This document shows, in pieces, positions 26,064 to 35,813 of a stretch of DNA of 64,000 nt (the stretch's first letter is position 1; every line of letters begins with the position of its first letter). The DNA comes from Roseomonas sp. E05 (GTDB lineage Bacteria > Pseudomonadota > Alphaproteobacteria > Acetobacterales > Acetobacteraceae): positions 372,001 through 436,000 of the forward strand of contig NZ_JASIRT010000001.1 of the NCBI RefSeq assembly GCF_030063475.1, in the 5' to 3' direction. A program made the translations under genes and the position numbers. The notes under the pieces were generated by a model, which worked only from the letters and a program-made list of their open reading frames with translations, was not told where the DNA came from and did not search any database.

Positions 26064-27271
26064 CGGCCCTCCCCTCGTCCCGGCGCGGCCTGATGGCGGC
26101 CATGCTGCTCGGCGCCGTTGTGGGCCTCGCGGCCTGCGCGCCGCAAGTCCCGGGGACCGCCTACCCCCCTGCCCCGCAGGCCGGCGCCCCCGCCTTGCCG
26201 CCGCAGCCGGCGCGCGAGAAGGTGGCTCTGCTGCTGCCGCTCTCCGGACCGAACGCCGCGCTGGGCCAGCCGCTGCTGAACGCGGCGCAGCTCGCCCTGT
26301 TCGAGCAGGGCGGGCCGGGCTTCGAGTTCCTGCCGCGTGACACCGGCGGCACCCCGGCCGGCGCCGCCGCCGCCGCCCGGGCCGCCATGTCCGAGGGGGC
26401 GCGCATCCTGGTCGGGCCGCTGACGGCGCAGGAGACGGCCGCCGTGGCCGGCGCCGCCCGCAGCGCCGGCGTGCCGGTGCTGCCCTTCACCAACGATGCC
26501 AACCAGGCGGGCCCGGAGGTCTGGCCGCTGGGCCTGACGCCCGAGCAGCAGGTGCGCCGCGTGGTGGCCGCCGCGCAGGGCCAGGGCGTGCGGCGCTTCG
26601 GCCTCGCCGCGCCGGACGGCGCGCTGGGCCGGCAGATGGCCGCCGCGCTGCGCGGCGCGGCGCAGGATCTCGGCCTGCCCGCCCCCGTGGTGGAACTCTA
26701 CCCCGCGGCCGCCGCGCCTTCGCTCGCGGCGCGCGACATGGCGCCGCGCATCGCCCCCGCCCCCGATGCGGCGCCCGACGCGCCCCCCGGCTCCGGCGTG
26801 GAGATGCTGCTGCTGGGCGAGAGTGGCGCGCGGGCGCGCGACTTCGTGGGCGGGCTGACCGGCGCCGGCGCCGCGGTGCCGCCGCTGCGCCTCGCCGGCC
26901 TCGCGGTCTGGGCCTATGACGAGGGGCTGACGCAGCAGCCGGCGCTGGCCGGCGCCTGGTTCCCCGGCCCCGATCCTGCGGCGCACAACCAGTTCGAGAG
27001 CCGCTACCAGGCCGCCTTCGGGGAGAAACCGGCGCGCGTCGCGGGCGTCGCCTATGACGCCGCCGCGCTCGCCGCCCGCGCCATGCGCGAGGCCGCCGCG
27101 GGCGGCATGCCGCGCATGCCGGTGGGCGAGATCGTGCTGGGCGCCGATGGCGCGCTGCGGCTGAACCCGGGCGGCAGGGTGCAGCGCGCGCTGGCCGTCT
27201 ATGCGCTCTCGCCCGGTGCGCCGGCCGCTCCCGTCGCCCCTGCGGAACTGCCCGGCGAACTCGGCTACTGA
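26015..27271 (+). CDS. LppC/LpoA-like penicillin-binding protein activator (lipoprotein)
   Basis: Outer-membrane lipoprotein with a periplasmic-binding-protein fold of the LppC/LpoA group, which in E. coli activates PBP1A. The lipobox is GLAAC. The binding domain begins EKVALLLPLSGPNAALGQPL and ends in an ABC-binding-protein-like FGEKPARVAGVAYDAAALAA. The start is uncertain. TTG at 26015 has AGGGGAGG 6 bases upstream and gives a signal with an SRRGLMA twin-arginine-like stretch, but it overlaps rsmI antiparallel by 49 bases. ATG 26093 lacks a ribosome site and positive charge. No N-terminal TPR domain is seen, so the regulatory role is by analogy. Confidence 0.8.
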   Translation: MLLPWSRSRPAAKAAASALPSSRRGLMAAMLLGAVVGLAACAPQVPGTAYPPAPQAGAPALPPQPAREKVALLLPLSGPNAALGQPLLNAAQLALFEQGGPGFEFLPRDTGGTPAGAAAAARAAMSEGARILVGPLTAQETAAVAGAARSAGVPVLPFTNDANQAGPEVWPLGLTPEQQVRRVVAAAQGQGVRRFGLAAPDGALGRQMAAALRGAAQDLGLPAPVVELYPAAAAPSLAARDMAPRIAPAPDAAPDAPPGSGVEMLLLGESGARARDFVGGLTGAGAAVPPLRLAGLAVWAYDEGLTQQPALAGAWFPGPDPAAHNQFESRYQAAFGEKPARVAGVAYDAAALAARAMREAAAGGMPRMPVGEIVLGADGALRLNPGGRVQRALAVYALSPGAPAAPVAPAELPGELGY

Positions 27272-27311
27272 GCCGGCGTCCTGCAGGGCGAGGCCCATCG
27301 CGGAGGGGTGG

Positions 27312-28697
27312 ATGCAACAGGAGAGGCCGGCGCTGCGCCGCTGGCTGGCATCGGCCGCGCTGATCGGCGGCGTGCCGTTCATGCTTTTCGCGCTGCTGGC
27401 GCTGAGCGGGCAGGCCGAGCCCGTGCCGGCGCTGCTCAGCATGGCGGCCACGGCGGCGGCGGCACTGACGGTCGCGCGGCTCTGGCTTGGCGGCCTCGGC
27501 CTGCTGGCCGCCGTGCTCCGCAGCGCCGCCGAAGGCGAGGCCGCCTGGCCGGTGCCCCTGCCCCCGCCCCTGCTGCCTGCCCTGGCGGAGATCTCGGAGG
27601 GGGTTGCCCGGCTCGCCCGCAGCCTCGCCGAGCGTGGCGAACTGCTCGGGCGGATGCGCCGGGCGGATGCCGCCATCCTGGAAAGCCTGCCTGACCCGCT
27701 GCTGGTGCTCGGGGCGGATCGCTCGGCGCTGCGCGCCAATGCCGCCGCGCGGGCGCTGTTCGGCGTGCGGGCCGCCGAGGTGGGGCCGCTGGCCGGCGAC
27801 ACCGCCGCGGCGCTGCGCCACCCCGCCCTGGCCGGGGCGGTGGATCGCACCCTGGCCGAGGGGACGCGGCAGACGGTGGACCTGGTGCTGCCGGTGCCGG
27901 TGCCGCGCGAGCTGGCGGTTCAGGTGATCCCGCTCGATCCGCCGCTGGCGGATGGCGGGCGGCTGATCGTGCAGCTCTCCGACCGCACGCGGGAGCGCGC
28001 GGTGGAGCGGATGCGCGCCGACTTCGTGGCCAATGCCAGCCACGAGCTGCGCACCCCGCTGGCCAGCCTGATGGGCTTCATCGAGACGCTGCGTGGCCCG
28101 GCGGAGAACGACCCGGAGGCGCGCGCGCGCTTCCTCGGCATCATGGCCGAGCAGTCGGAGCGGATGCGGCGGCTGATCGACGATCTGCTCGGCCTCTCCC
28201 GCATCGAGCTGGCCGAGCACCAGCCGCCGACCGGCCGCGTGCCGCTCGCCGAGCTGGCGCGCAGCGAGGCGGAGGCGATGGAGCCGATCCTGGCCAGCCG
28301 CTCGGTCAGGCTGACCCTGGCGCTGGACGAGGCGGCGGTCGCCGCGCCGGCGGATGCCGAGCAGCTCGCCCAGGTGCTGCGCAACCTGCTGGAGAACGCC
28401 GTGCGGCACGGCAACCCGGGCGGCGAGGTGAAGCTGGCGGTGGAGCGCACCCCCGGCGCCCGCCCCGGCGCAACGCTGAGCGTGACGGATGACGGCCCCG
28501 GCATCCCCCGCGAGCACATCCCCCGGCTGACCGAGCGCTTCTACCGCGTGGACAAGGGCCGCTCCCGGCAGGCGGGCGGCACCGGGCTGGGGCTTGCGAT
28601 CGTCAAGCACATCGTCAACCGCCACCGCGGGCAGTTGCTCATCGAGAGCCAGGAAGGGATGGGCGCGACCTTCAAGGTCTGGCTGCCGGCGGAATAA
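27312..28697 (+). CDS. Two-component sensor histidine kinase, PhoR-like
   Basis: Membrane histidine kinase of 461 residues. Two N-terminal transmembrane helices (about 13-33 and 40-60), a PAS-like region (about 115-210; ILESLPDPLLVLG), HisKA with the phosphoacceptor in FVANASHELRTPL (His about 244), and an HATPase domain with N box (LLENAVRHG), VTDDGPGIP and GGTGLGLAIVKHIV. The architecture and LESLPD-type PAS match PhoR of the phosphate regulon. No response regulator or pst genes are in the window, so the assignment rests on domain order. CGGAGGG lies 5 bases before the start. Confidence 0.85.
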   Translation: MQQERPALRRWLASAALIGGVPFMLFALLALSGQAEPVPALLSMAATAAAALTVARLWLGGLGLLAAVLRSAAEGEAAWPVPLPPPLLPALAEISEGVARLARSLAERGELLGRMRRADAAILESLPDPLLVLGADRSALRANAAARALFGVRAAEVGPLAGDTAAALRHPALAGAVDRTLAEGTRQTVDLVLPVPVPRELAVQVIPLDPPLADGGRLIVQLSDRTRERAVERMRADFVANASHELRTPLASLMGFIETLRGPAENDPEARARFLGIMAEQSERMRRLIDDLLGLSRIELAEHQPPTGRVPLAELARSEAEAMEPILASRSVRLTLALDEAAVAAPADAEQLAQVLRNLLENAVRHGNPGGEVKLAVERTPGARPGATLSVTDDGPGIPREHIPRLTERFYRVDKGRSRQAGGTGLGLAIVKHIVNRHRGQLLIESQEGMGATFKVWLPAE

Positions 28698-28848
28698 GGA
28701 AAAGGTCGGGGGAATGAATTCCCCGGTCAAACCTACAGGTTTGACCCTTCTTCTTTTTGTCGGTCTGGCGCCGCGCCTCCCGCCCGCGCTGGGAAACCCG
28801 CAGAAAAAAGATGGGGGTCCGGGGGAATTCCTTCCCCCGGACTTTTTC
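28698..28848. repeat. Dispersed inverted-arm element, copy 5 (with 20-bp palindrome)
   Basis: It fills the gap between the converging PhoR-like and DinB genes and touches both stop codons. The left arm (28702-28755) carries the palindrome GTCAAACCTACAGGTTTGAC at 28725-28744; the right arm (about 28800-28848) ends GGACTTTTTC. Confidence 0.9.
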
Positions 28849-29407
28849 ATCCCCAGATCGTCGCTTCCGTCCAGCCGAGCTCCGCGAACTCCCCCGCGCG
28901 CAGGGGTGCCTCGCCCTCGGCGTAGAACTCATCGAGCTGTGGCGGCGCGACCGAGGTGCTGCTGAGCATGGCATGCGCCTGCCCGCGATGGTGGACCTGG
29001 TGCTGGAACAGATGCAGCAGCAGCCGGTCGGCGCGCTCGCGCTGGATGCGGCCGGCACGGTGGATCTCAATGATGCGGCCGGGCGTGGCCTCGTCCATCG
29101 CCTCGCACCAGGCGATGAGGCGGCGGTCCATTCCGGCCTGGGCGGAGTGCAGCTCCGCAACGGTCGGGCAGGGGATGCGCTCCGCCCAGGCGGCGGGGCC
29201 AAGCGTGCCGCCTTCCAGCGCGTCCACATAGAAGCGGTCGATGACCAGGAGGTGGTTCAGCGTGGCCTGGACCGAGGGGAAGAAGCCGGTGCGCAGCGCC
29301 TCGAACTCCGCCTGGGTGAGGCCGGCGCAGGCGGTCAGCAGGCGGTGGTTGGCCCAGGCATTGTTGTAGGCCATGGATCGTAAGGCGAGCAGCAGCGAAG
29401 GCGCCAT
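28847..29407 (-). CDS. DinB-family protein (metal-binding four-helix bundle)
   Basis: DinB/YfiT-like four-helix bundle of 186 residues. Candidate metal ligands are the His in LNHLLVIDRFY (about residue 52) and the pair in HLFQHQVHHRGQAHAML (about 135-145). Family members include bacillithiol/mycothiol-type transferases and proteins of unknown function induced by DNA damage; this member cannot be assigned further. GGAGGG stands 5 bases before the ATG. It is followed upstream on the same strand by the DNA-modification/repair pair, 23 bases away, and might be cotranscribed with it. Confidence 0.85.
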   Translation of the reverse strand: MAPSLLLALRSMAYNNAWANHRLLTACAGLTQAEFEALRTGFFPSVQATLNHLLVIDRFYVDALEGGTLGPAAWAERIPCPTVAELHSAQAGMDRRLIAWCEAMDEATPGRIIEIHRAGRIQRERADRLLLHLFQHQVHHRGQAHAMLSSTSVAPPQLDEFYAEGEAPLRAGEFAELGWTEATIWG

Positions 29408-29429
29408 GGTTCCCTCCGGGGTGGGTGGA

Positions 29430-30254
29430 TCAGGCCTTGGATTGGCGCCGCGGCCCCGGGGAAAACGGTTGCGGCGCCAGATCCCGGCCGAGCATGGCGC
29501 GCACCCGGCCGGAGGCGCCCTGCATCAGCGCGGGGATGATCCGGGCCTCGGGCAGGTTCTTCCAGTACTTCTTCGGCATCTCGGCGCGCATGGCATCGGG
29601 CTTCAGGCGGGCGGGGTTGAAGATGCTGGCGAAATAGGTGCGCCAGAGGTCCTCGGCCGCATCGTCGGCGGGAGCGTCGGCGCGGCGGGCACCCGCGGTG
29701 AAGCGGAGTTCCGCGCCATCCCAGTGGGCGCAGCGGCGCGGCGTCAGGATGGACCAGCGCAGGGCGGCGAAACGGCGCTGGAAGAAGCCCGCCTCGGCCT
29801 CGAGGATGTGGTGTTCCGGCTCGAACCAGGCGACAGAGCGTGGCCCCGCCGCCGTCTCAACCTCCCGGAAGCGGAGGAAGGCGTGCATCTTGTGGGCATC
29901 GCGCTTCACCGCGCGGGCCATGGCCTCCAGCCGGGCCATGCGCGGCTCGGTCGGGGTGCGCAGCAGGCCGGGAGTGTCGCGGGCATCCCAGAGCAGGCCG
30001 TAGAGCAGCGCGAAACGCTCAGCATCGCGGTGCCGGGCGGCGCGCTCGGCCATGTCGAGGAAGTCGCGCGGCACGGGGGGGATGGCGCCCTGGCCGAGGC
30101 CATCGGGCGGCCGGGGGCCGGCGAAAAGGCCGGGCGGCTCGGCCGGGCTGTGCCAGGAGACGTCCTCCGGGGGAATGCCGGCCGCCAGCAGGCCGCGCGC
30201 GGCCTCCCGCCAGCCGGCGAAGTCGGCCGGGCTGTCCAGCGTGACGCTATACAT
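29430..30254 (-). CDS. Predicted DNA-metabolism protein, partner of radical SAM DNA-repair protein (TIGR03915-type)
   Basis: A 274-residue protein of the family that accompanies the putative DNA modification/repair radical SAM protein; in some bacteria it is fused to a uracil-DNA glycosylase domain (TIGR03914). The recognisable core is FLRFREVETAAGPRSVAWFE, EPEHHILE, FFQRRFAALRWSILTPRRCA, WRTYFASIFNPARLKPDAM and EMPKKYWKNLPEA. The UDG domain is absent here. It overlaps the radical SAM gene by 8 bases, so the two are coupled. The biochemical function of the family is unknown. Confidence 0.85.
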   Translation of the reverse strand: MYSVTLDSPADFAGWREAARGLLAAGIPPEDVSWHSPAEPPGLFAGPRPPDGLGQGAIPPVPRDFLDMAERAARHRDAERFALLYGLLWDARDTPGLLRTPTEPRMARLEAMARAVKRDAHKMHAFLRFREVETAAGPRSVAWFEPEHHILEAEAGFFQRRFAALRWSILTPRRCAHWDGAELRFTAGARRADAPADDAAEDLWRTYFASIFNPARLKPDAMRAEMPKKYWKNLPEARIIPALMQGASGRVRAMLGRDLAPQPFSPGPRRQSKA

Positions 30255-31506
30255 CGAGCGCCAGTTGTCGCGGCTTCGCGGCCTGGGCGAAGGCGCTGGG
30301 CGCCAGGAGCTGCCGCCGCAGCCCGGCGGAATCGAGCTGGCTGCGCCCCGGGCGATGGTCCGGCGCCAGGATGAAGGGGGAGATTTTCTTCAGCGGCACC
30401 CGCAGCCGCGCCAGGTCGGCCAGCCGGACGGAGGAATGCCGCCGCGCCGCCAGGATGCGCTCCACATTGCGCGCGCCGAGCCCGGGCACCCGCAGCAGCG
30501 CCTCGCGCGAGGCGCGGTTCAGGTCGAGCGGGAAGAGCGCGCGGTGCTTCAGCGCCCAGGCCAGCTTGGGGTCCAGTTCCAGGTCGAGCATGCCCCCTTC
30601 CCCGCCGGAGAGGATCTCCTGCGTCCCGAAGCCGTAGAAGCGCAGCAGCCAGTCGGCCTGGTAGAGCCGGTGCTCGCGCAGCAGCGGCGGCGGCGCGGGC
30701 GGCAGCTTCGCCGAAGCGTCGGGGATCGGCGAGAAGCCGGAGTAATAGACCCGCTTCAGGCCGAATTTCTTGTAGAGCGCGTCGCTGGTGCCGAGAATGT
30801 GGCGGTCGTCGCTGTCGTCGGCGCCAATGATCATCTGGGTGGACTGCCCGGCGGGCGCGAAGCGTGGCGGCGCGGCGCGGGTGGGGGTGCGGGCGGCCTC
30901 CTTCGCCTCGGCGATATGGCCGGAGAGGTCGCCCATGGCGCCGTGGATGCCATCCAGGTCCTTCTCCGGCGCCAGCTCCTTCAGGCTGCGCGCCTGCGGC
31001 AGCTCGATGTTGATCGAGAGCCGGTCGGCCCAGCGCCCCGCCTCGGCCAGCAGTTCCGGCGCGGCGTCGGGGATGGTCTTGAGGTGGATGTAGCCGAGGA
31101 AGCCATGCGCCTCGCGCAGCGTGCGGGCAACGCGGATCAGCTGCTCCATCGTGTAGTCGGAATTGCGGATGATGCCGGAGGAGAGGAACAGCCCCTCGAT
31201 GTAGTTGCGGCGATAGAAGGAGATCGTCAGCTTCACCAGTTCCTCAACGGTAAAGCGGGCGCGCCGCACATCGGAGGACTTGCGGTTGATGCAATAGGCG
31301 CAATCGAAGATGCAGGAATTGGTCAGCAGCACCTTCAGCAGCGAGACGCAGCGGCCATCCGGCGCATAGGCATGGCAGATGCCCATCCCCTCCGTGCTGC
31401 CGAGGCCGCCGACGCGGGAATCCCGCTTCTCCGTTCCGGAGGAGGCGCAGGAGGCATCGTACTTGGCGGCGTCGGCCAGCAGGGCGAGTTTGGCGCGCAG
31501 ATCCAT
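30247..31506 (-). CDS. Putative DNA modification/repair radical SAM protein (TIGR03916-type)
   Basis: Radical SAM enzyme of 419 residues with the cluster-binding CIFDCAYC motif (about residue 68) and the family segments AAKYDASCASSGT, TEGMGICHAYAPDGRCVSLL, GQSTQMIIGADDSDDRHIL and KRVYYSGFSPI. A C-terminal helix-hairpin-helix (REALLRVPGLGARNVERILA, about 350-370) supports DNA binding. ATG 31506 is preferred: an upstream start at 31557 would put the SOS box inside the coding region. The reaction is unknown; DNA repair is a family-level prediction, and the SOS box upstream independently supports it. Confidence 0.88.
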   Translation of the reverse strand: MDLRAKLALLADAAKYDASCASSGTEKRDSRVGGLGSTEGMGICHAYAPDGRCVSLLKVLLTNSCIFDCAYCINRKSSDVRRARFTVEELVKLTISFYRRNYIEGLFLSSGIIRNSDYTMEQLIRVARTLREAHGFLGYIHLKTIPDAAPELLAEAGRWADRLSINIELPQARSLKELAPEKDLDGIHGAMGDLSGHIAEAKEAARTPTRAAPPRFAPAGQSTQMIIGADDSDDRHILGTSDALYKKFGLKRVYYSGFSPIPDASAKLPPAPPPLLREHRLYQADWLLRFYGFGTQEILSGGEGGMLDLELDPKLAWALKHRALFPLDLNRASREALLRVPGLGARNVERILAARRHSSVRLADLARLRVPLKKISPFILAPDHRPGRSQLDSAGLRRQLLAPSAFAQAAKPRQLALDV

Positions 31507-31530
31507 GCCTGAGGTCCGGAGAGTGCTTAT

Positions 31531-31545
31531 GTTCCGTATATGTTC
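31531..31545. promoter_or_regulatory. LexA (SOS) box GTTC-N7-GTTC
   Basis: GTTC at 31531-31534 and GTTC at 31542-31545 are separated by seven bases (CGTATAT). This is an exact match to the direct-repeat SOS box of alphaproteobacteria, where the reverse-strand reading GAAC-N7-GAAC is equivalent. It lies 25-39 bases upstream of the radical SAM gene start, where a promoter is expected. Confidence 0.75.
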
Positions 31546-31560
31546 TTGATCCGGCATCCG

Positions 31561-31687
31561 GCAAGGAAGGCTGGGGGAATGAATTCCCCCAGGCCCCCTT
31601 CTTTTCTCTTCGGGTTTTTTTGATCGCCCAGCGGACAGAAAGAAGATGGGGGTCCGGGGGAATTCCTTCCCCCGGCTTTTTCTATCC
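31561..31687. repeat. Dispersed inverted-arm element, copy 6
   Basis: Left arm 31561-31612 (G5-AATGAATT-C5) and right arm 31637-31687, ending GGCTTTTTC 3 bases before the hemW stop on the minus strand. The centre is short (TTCGGGTTTTTTTGATCG). Confidence 0.9.
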
Positions 31688-31689
31688 CC

Positions 31690-32859
31690 TCACCGCAGCA
31701 GTGAGGGCAGCAACAGGTCGAGCCGCAGGCGCCCCTCCCAGGTCGTGGCGAGCGTGCCTTCGGGCGTCCAGCGCAGGTAATCCTCGTCCAGGCAGGCGGC
31801 GAGAATGGCCGGGTCCACCGCATCGGCAAGCGCAACGCCGGTGCGGGCCAGCAGGCGGTCGGGATGGACGCCCTCGCTGAGGCGCAGCCCCATCAGCAGG
31901 GCCTCCCGGGCACGGTCGGTCGGGCCCAGGGTTTCGGTGCCGGTGATGGCATGGCCCTCGGCCTCGACACGGGCCAGCCATTCCTCCGGGCCGCGATGAC
32001 GGCGGGCGGCGACCAGTCCTTCCTTCAGCAGCAGGCGCTGATGCGCCCCGGCGCCGATGCCGATGGTGTCGCCATAGCGCCAGTAGGCGAGGTTGTGCCG
32101 GCTCTCGGCCCCCGGCTTCGCGTAGTTCGAGACCTCGTAGGGCAGCAGGCCGAAGCGGGCGGCCTCATCGCCGGTGGCGAAGTAGAGCGCGGCGGCGGCC
32201 TCGTCGTCCGGCAGGGCGAAGGCGCCGCGGGCGTATTCGGTGGCGAAGCGCGTGCCGGGCTCGATGGTGAGCTGGTAGAGCGAGAGGTGGTCGGCGGCCA
32301 GCGCCAGGGCCTGCCGCAGCTCGGCGCGCCAGGCGGCCTCCTGCTGGCCGGGGCGGGCATAGATCAGGTCGAAGGACAGGCGCGGGAAGAGCGACCGCGC
32401 CGCCTCCAGCGCGGCGAGGGCCTGCGGCACGTCATGCCGGCGGCCGAGGAAGCGCAGCGCCTCCGCATCGAGCGACTGCACGCCGAGGCTGGCGCGGTTC
32501 ACCCCGGCGGCGCGAACCTCGGCCAGCCGCGCCACCTCGACGCTGGTGGGGTTGGCCTCCAGCGTGATCTCGATGTCCGGCAGGGGGTCGAAAAGGCGGG
32601 TGGCGTCGGCGATGATGTCCGCCACCACCGCGGGCGGCATCAGGCTCGGCGTCCCGCCGCCGAAGAAGATCGAGGCGAGCTTCCGCCGCCCCTGCCCTTC
32701 CGCCTCCAGCCGCGCGGCCTCGAAGGCCAGTTCGCGGCGCAGCGCGGCGCCGAAGCGGGCGGCGTCCACGCGCTCGCGCACATGGCTGTTGAAGTCGCAA
32801 TAGGGGCATTTGGCCGTGCAGAAGGGCCAGTGCACATAGAGGGCGAGCGGCTCGGTCAT
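31690..32859 (-). CDS. hemW: Radical SAM family heme chaperone HemW
   Basis: HemN-related radical SAM protein that acts as a heme chaperone rather than a coproporphyrinogen oxidase. The 389-residue protein has [13 protein letters not shown] (cluster, with the HemW-type spacing), [30 protein letters not shown] and a C-terminal HemN_C region. It lacks the N-terminal extension of true HemN. In many bacteria hemW follows rdgB; no rdgB is seen upstream. Confidence 0.92.
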   Translation of the reverse strand: MTEPLALYVHWPFCTAKCPYCDFNSHVRERVDAARFGAALRRELAFEAARLEAEGQGRRKLASIFFGGGTPSLMPPAVVADIIADATRLFDPLPDIEITLEANPTSVEVARLAEVRAAGVNRASLGVQSLDAEALRFLGRRHDVPQALAALEAARSLFPRLSFDLIYARPGQQEAAWRAELRQALALAADHLSLYQLTIEPGTRFATEYARGAFALPDDEAAAALYFATGDEAARFGLLPYEVSNYAKPGAESRHNLAYWRYGDTIGIGAGAHQRLLLKEGLVAARRHRGPEEWLARVEAEGHAITGTETLGPTDRAREALLMGLRLSEGVHPDRLLARTGVALADAVDPAILAACLDEDYLRWTPEGTLATTWEGRLRLDLLLPSLLR

Positions 32860-33288
32860 CGGCCCGGGATATGGGTGGGCAGGAGGGCCGCTGTCGAGCG
32901 CGGCAGGCGCACGGCGGGGGTGCGGCGGGCGCGGCGCTGCCGGCGCGCGGCTCCGCGCGGGCGGCGCAGGCCTTCTCCGCCGAGCCGCCGCGCCTGTCGG
33001 GGTTGGCCGCGGCAGAGCGGGCGTTTCTCAAATCGTCATCTCCGTCCAGGTGGGTTTGCCTTGACCCGGCCAGCGGCAATCCACACTCTGGGCTGGCATG
33101 AGGAGCCCAGGCGCGCCCGCCGAATCTGCGGGTGCCGGGGGGCAGATCGCTTGACCGGCGGCCCCCGGCCCCGCACATCCACGCCGCCGCCCCCCTCATC
33201 CGGGGCGGACCCGGCGGATGCGGCCTTTGTGGCGCCCGGCCGGGCCATTCTTCCGGCATCGCCGCCGCCCTGGAGATCCTCCGCCTTC
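32860..33288. other. 429-base gap between divergent hemW and miaB, no gene recognised
   Basis: Neither strand gives a protein-like reading frame, and no rdgB or rph remnant is visible. It should hold the promoters for both genes. The least GC-rich part (about 33028-33095) contains TTGACC at 33060-33065, but no good -10 box is evident. Confidence 0.5.
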
Positions 33289-34689
33289 ATGTCCGCAGCC
33301 TCGCCGACCGCGCCTTCCGGCGCCGCCGCCATGCCCCGCAAGCGGCTCTACATCCGCACCTGGGGCTGCCAGATGAACGTCTATGACAGCGGCCGCATGG
33401 CCGACGTCCTGGCCCCGCTCGGCTATGGCCCCGCCGAGACGCCGGAGGAGGCCGACATGGTCATCCTCAACACCTGCCACATCCGCGAGAAGGCCTCGGA
33501 GAAGGTGTTCTCCGACCTCGGGCGGCTGCGCCTGCTGAAGCAGGAGAAGGAAGCGGCGGGGCAGAAGATGGTGCTGGCCGTCGCCGGCTGCGTCGCCCAG
33601 GCCGAGGGCGCCGAGATCACCGCCCGCGCCCCCTGGGTGGACCTGGTGCTCGGCCCGCAGACCTATCACCGCCTGCCGGAGATGGTGGCCCGCGCCAGCC
33701 GTGCCGCCGGCGCCCAGATCGAGACGGACTTCCCCGTCGAGCAGAAGTTCGACCACCTGCCGGACGCCCGGGGGCAGCAGGGGCCGGTCGCCTTCCTGAC
33801 CATCCAGGAAGGCTGCGACAAGTTCTGCTCCTTCTGCGTGGTGCCCTACACGCGCGGGGCGGAGTTCAGCCGGCCGGCCGCCGCCATCATCGCCGAGGCG
33901 AAGCGGCTGGTGGCAGGCGGCGCACGGGAGATCGCCCTGCTCGGCCAGAACGTGAACGCCTGGCACGGCGAGGCGCCGGATGGCTCGACCTGGGGGCTGG
34001 CGCGGCTGCTCTACGCCCTGGCCGAGGTCGAGGGGCTGGCGCGCATCCGCTACACCACCAGCCACCCGCGCGACATGGATGACGACCTCATCCGCGCGCA
34101 TGGCGCCGTGCCGCAGCTCATGCCCTTCCTGCACCTGCCCGTGCAGAGCGGCTCGGACAAGGTGCTGGCGGCGATGAACCGCGGCCACAAGGCGGAGCTG
34201 TTCTACCGGCTGGCCGACAAGCTGCGGGAGGCGCGGCCGGATCTGGCGCTCTCCTCCGACTTCATCGTGGGCCATCCCGGCGAGACCGCCGAGGACCATG
34301 CCGCGACGATGCGGCTGGTGGAGAAGGTCGGTTTCGCCCTGGCCTACAGCTTCAAGTACTCGCCCCGCCCCGGCACCCCCGCCGCCGGCCAGCCCTTCCA
34401 GGTGGCCGAGGCGGTGAAGGACGAGCGGCTGCAGGAGCTGCAGGCCCTGCTCCGCCGCCAGCAGGACGATTTCAACCGCGCCTGCGTCGGCCGTGAGTGC
34501 GACGTGCTGATGACCGGCGCCGGGCGCCACCCCGGCCAGGTGGCCGGACGCACGCCCTGGCTGCAACCCATCCATGCGATCGGCCTGGAAAGCCTCGCGG
34601 GACAGGTGGTGAGGGTGCGAATCACCGCCGCGCACCCCAACTCTCTCTCCGCAACCTTGCTCGACGAGAAGGAGCTCGCCTGCGCTTGA
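33289..34689 (+). CDS. miaB: tRNA-2-methylthio-N6-dimethylallyladenosine synthase MiaB
   Basis: Radical SAM methylthiotransferase that modifies i6A37 of tRNAs. The 466-residue protein has the N-terminal UPF0004 domain with three auxiliary-cluster cysteines ([29 protein letters not shown]), the radical SAM core ([15 protein letters not shown]), and a C-terminal TRAM domain (about 395-460). ATG 33289 was chosen; ATG 33331 ([12 protein letters not shown]) is a reasonable alternative, because neither has a clear ribosome site. It heads the miaB-phoH-ybeY-corC-lnt run. Confidence 0.95.
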   Translation: MSAASPTAPSGAAAMPRKRLYIRTWGCQMNVYDSGRMADVLAPLGYGPAETPEEADMVILNTCHIREKASEKVFSDLGRLRLLKQEKEAAGQKMVLAVAGCVAQAEGAEITARAPWVDLVLGPQTYHRLPEMVARASRAAGAQIETDFPVEQKFDHLPDARGQQGPVAFLTIQEGCDKFCSFCVVPYTRGAEFSRPAAAIIAEAKRLVAGGAREIALLGQNVNAWHGEAPDGSTWGLARLLYALAEVEGLARIRYTTSHPRDMDDDLIRAHGAVPQLMPFLHLPVQSGSDKVLAAMNRGHKAELFYRLADKLREARPDLALSSDFIVGHPGETAEDHAATMRLVEKVGFALAYSFKYSPRPGTPAAGQPFQVAEAVKDERLQELQALLRRQQDDFNRACVGRECDVLMTGAGRHPGQVAGRTPWLQPIHAIGLESLAGQVVRVRITAAHPNSLSATLLDEKELACA

Positions 34690-35813
34690 GCAACACCACC
34701 TCCATCGCGCTGCGCGCCGATGCCCGCAGCCTGAGCCGGCCGGCCATGGCTGACACCGTCTCCGACGCCCGGACCGTCACGCTGCAGTTCGAGGACAACG
34801 CGCTGCTGCCGTTGCTCTTCGGCGAGCACGACCGCCATCTGGCCCGCATCGAGCAGCGGTTGGGGATAAGGCTGGCCAGCAGGGGCAACCGGCTCTCGAT
34901 CATCGGCTCCGCCGAGGCCACGGCCATCGCGGAGGCGGCATTGCGGAGCCTGTGGATGCGGCTGGAGCGGGGCGAATCGGTCGGCATGGCCGAGGTGGAG
35001 GCGGCGCTCCGCCTGGCGGAAGGCGTCCCGCAGGCGCCCTCCGGGGACGAGCCACGCCTGCCGCTGGCCGACCTGCCGGCGATCCGCACCCGCAAGGGCG
35101 CCATCGCGCCGCGCAGCCACGCCCAGGCCGCCTACATGGACCAGCTGGCCCGGCAGGACATGGTCTTCGGCATCGGCCCCGCCGGCACCGGCAAGACCTA
35201 TCTCGCGGTGGCCCAGGGCGTGGCGCTGTTGCTGGCCGGGCGGGTGGACCGCATCGTGCTCTCGCGCCCGGCCGTCGAGGCAGGCGAGCGGCTGGGCTTC
35301 CTGCCCGGCGACATGAAGGAGAAGGTCGATCCCTATCTCCGCCCGCTCTACGACGCGCTGCACGACATGATGCCGGCCGACCAGGTGCAGCGCCGCATCA
35401 CCTCGGGCGAGATCGAGATCGCGCCGCTGGCCTTCATGCGCGGCCGGACGCTGGCGCATTGCTACGCGATCCTGGACGAGGCGCAGAACACCACGCCGGC
35501 GCAGATCAAGATGTTCCTCACCCGCATGGGCGATGGCACGCGCATGGTGATCACCGGCGACCCGACCCAGGCCGACCTGCCGCCCGGCCAGAAATCCGGG
35601 CTGGTGGAGGCCCTCGCCATCCTCGACGGGGTGGAGGGCATCGGCGTCTCGCGCTTCGCCGAGGCCGATGTGGTGCGGCATCCGCTGGTGGCGCGCATCG
35701 TCGCCGCGTATAACCGTGCCGATCAATCGGCCGGGGGCCCCGCCGCCAGGATGGGCGGCGCGGGCGGACGGCGCCGTGACGGGACTCCTCCCGTGCGGCA
35801 GGAAGGAGAGTGA
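34686..35813 (+). CDS. PhoH-like ATPase
   Basis: Cytosolic PhoH/YbeZ-family ATPase of 375 residues that works with YbeY in rRNA and ribosome quality control. Walker A is [11 protein letters not shown] (about residue 165) and Walker B is [20 protein letters not shown]; both are intact. The start is probably TTG at 34686, which overlaps the miaB stop (TTGA) and has AAGGAG 11 bases upstream. ATG 34747 would remove a nonessential lead. It ends in a low-complexity Gly/Arg tail and overlaps ybeY by one base. Confidence 0.92.
   Translation: MSNTTSIALRADARSLSRPAMADTVSDARTVTLQFEDNALLPLLFGEHDRHLARIEQRLGIRLASRGNRLSIIGSAEATAIAEAALRSLWMRLERGESVGMAEVEAALRLAEGVPQAPSGDEPRLPLADLPAIRTRKGAIAPRSHAQAAYMDQLARQDMVFGIGPAGTGKTYLAVAQGVALLLAGRVDRIVLSRPAVEAGERLGFLPGDMKEKVDPYLRPLYDALHDMMPADQVQRRITSGEIEIAPLAFMRGRTLAHCYAILDEAQNTTPAQIKMFLTRMGDGTRMVITGDPTQADLPPGQKSGLVEALAILDGVEGIGVSRFAEADVVRHPLVARIVAAYNRADQSAGGPAARMGGAGGRRRDGTPPVRQEGE

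Noticed and set aside
31507-31557. Upstream start of the radical SAM gene at 31557
   Set aside because: It would place a perfect SOS box inside the coding region, and the extra 17 residues are not family-like.
32860-33288. Possible rdgB or rph remnant upstream of hemW
   Set aside because: Neither strand shows any RdgB or RNase PH motif.
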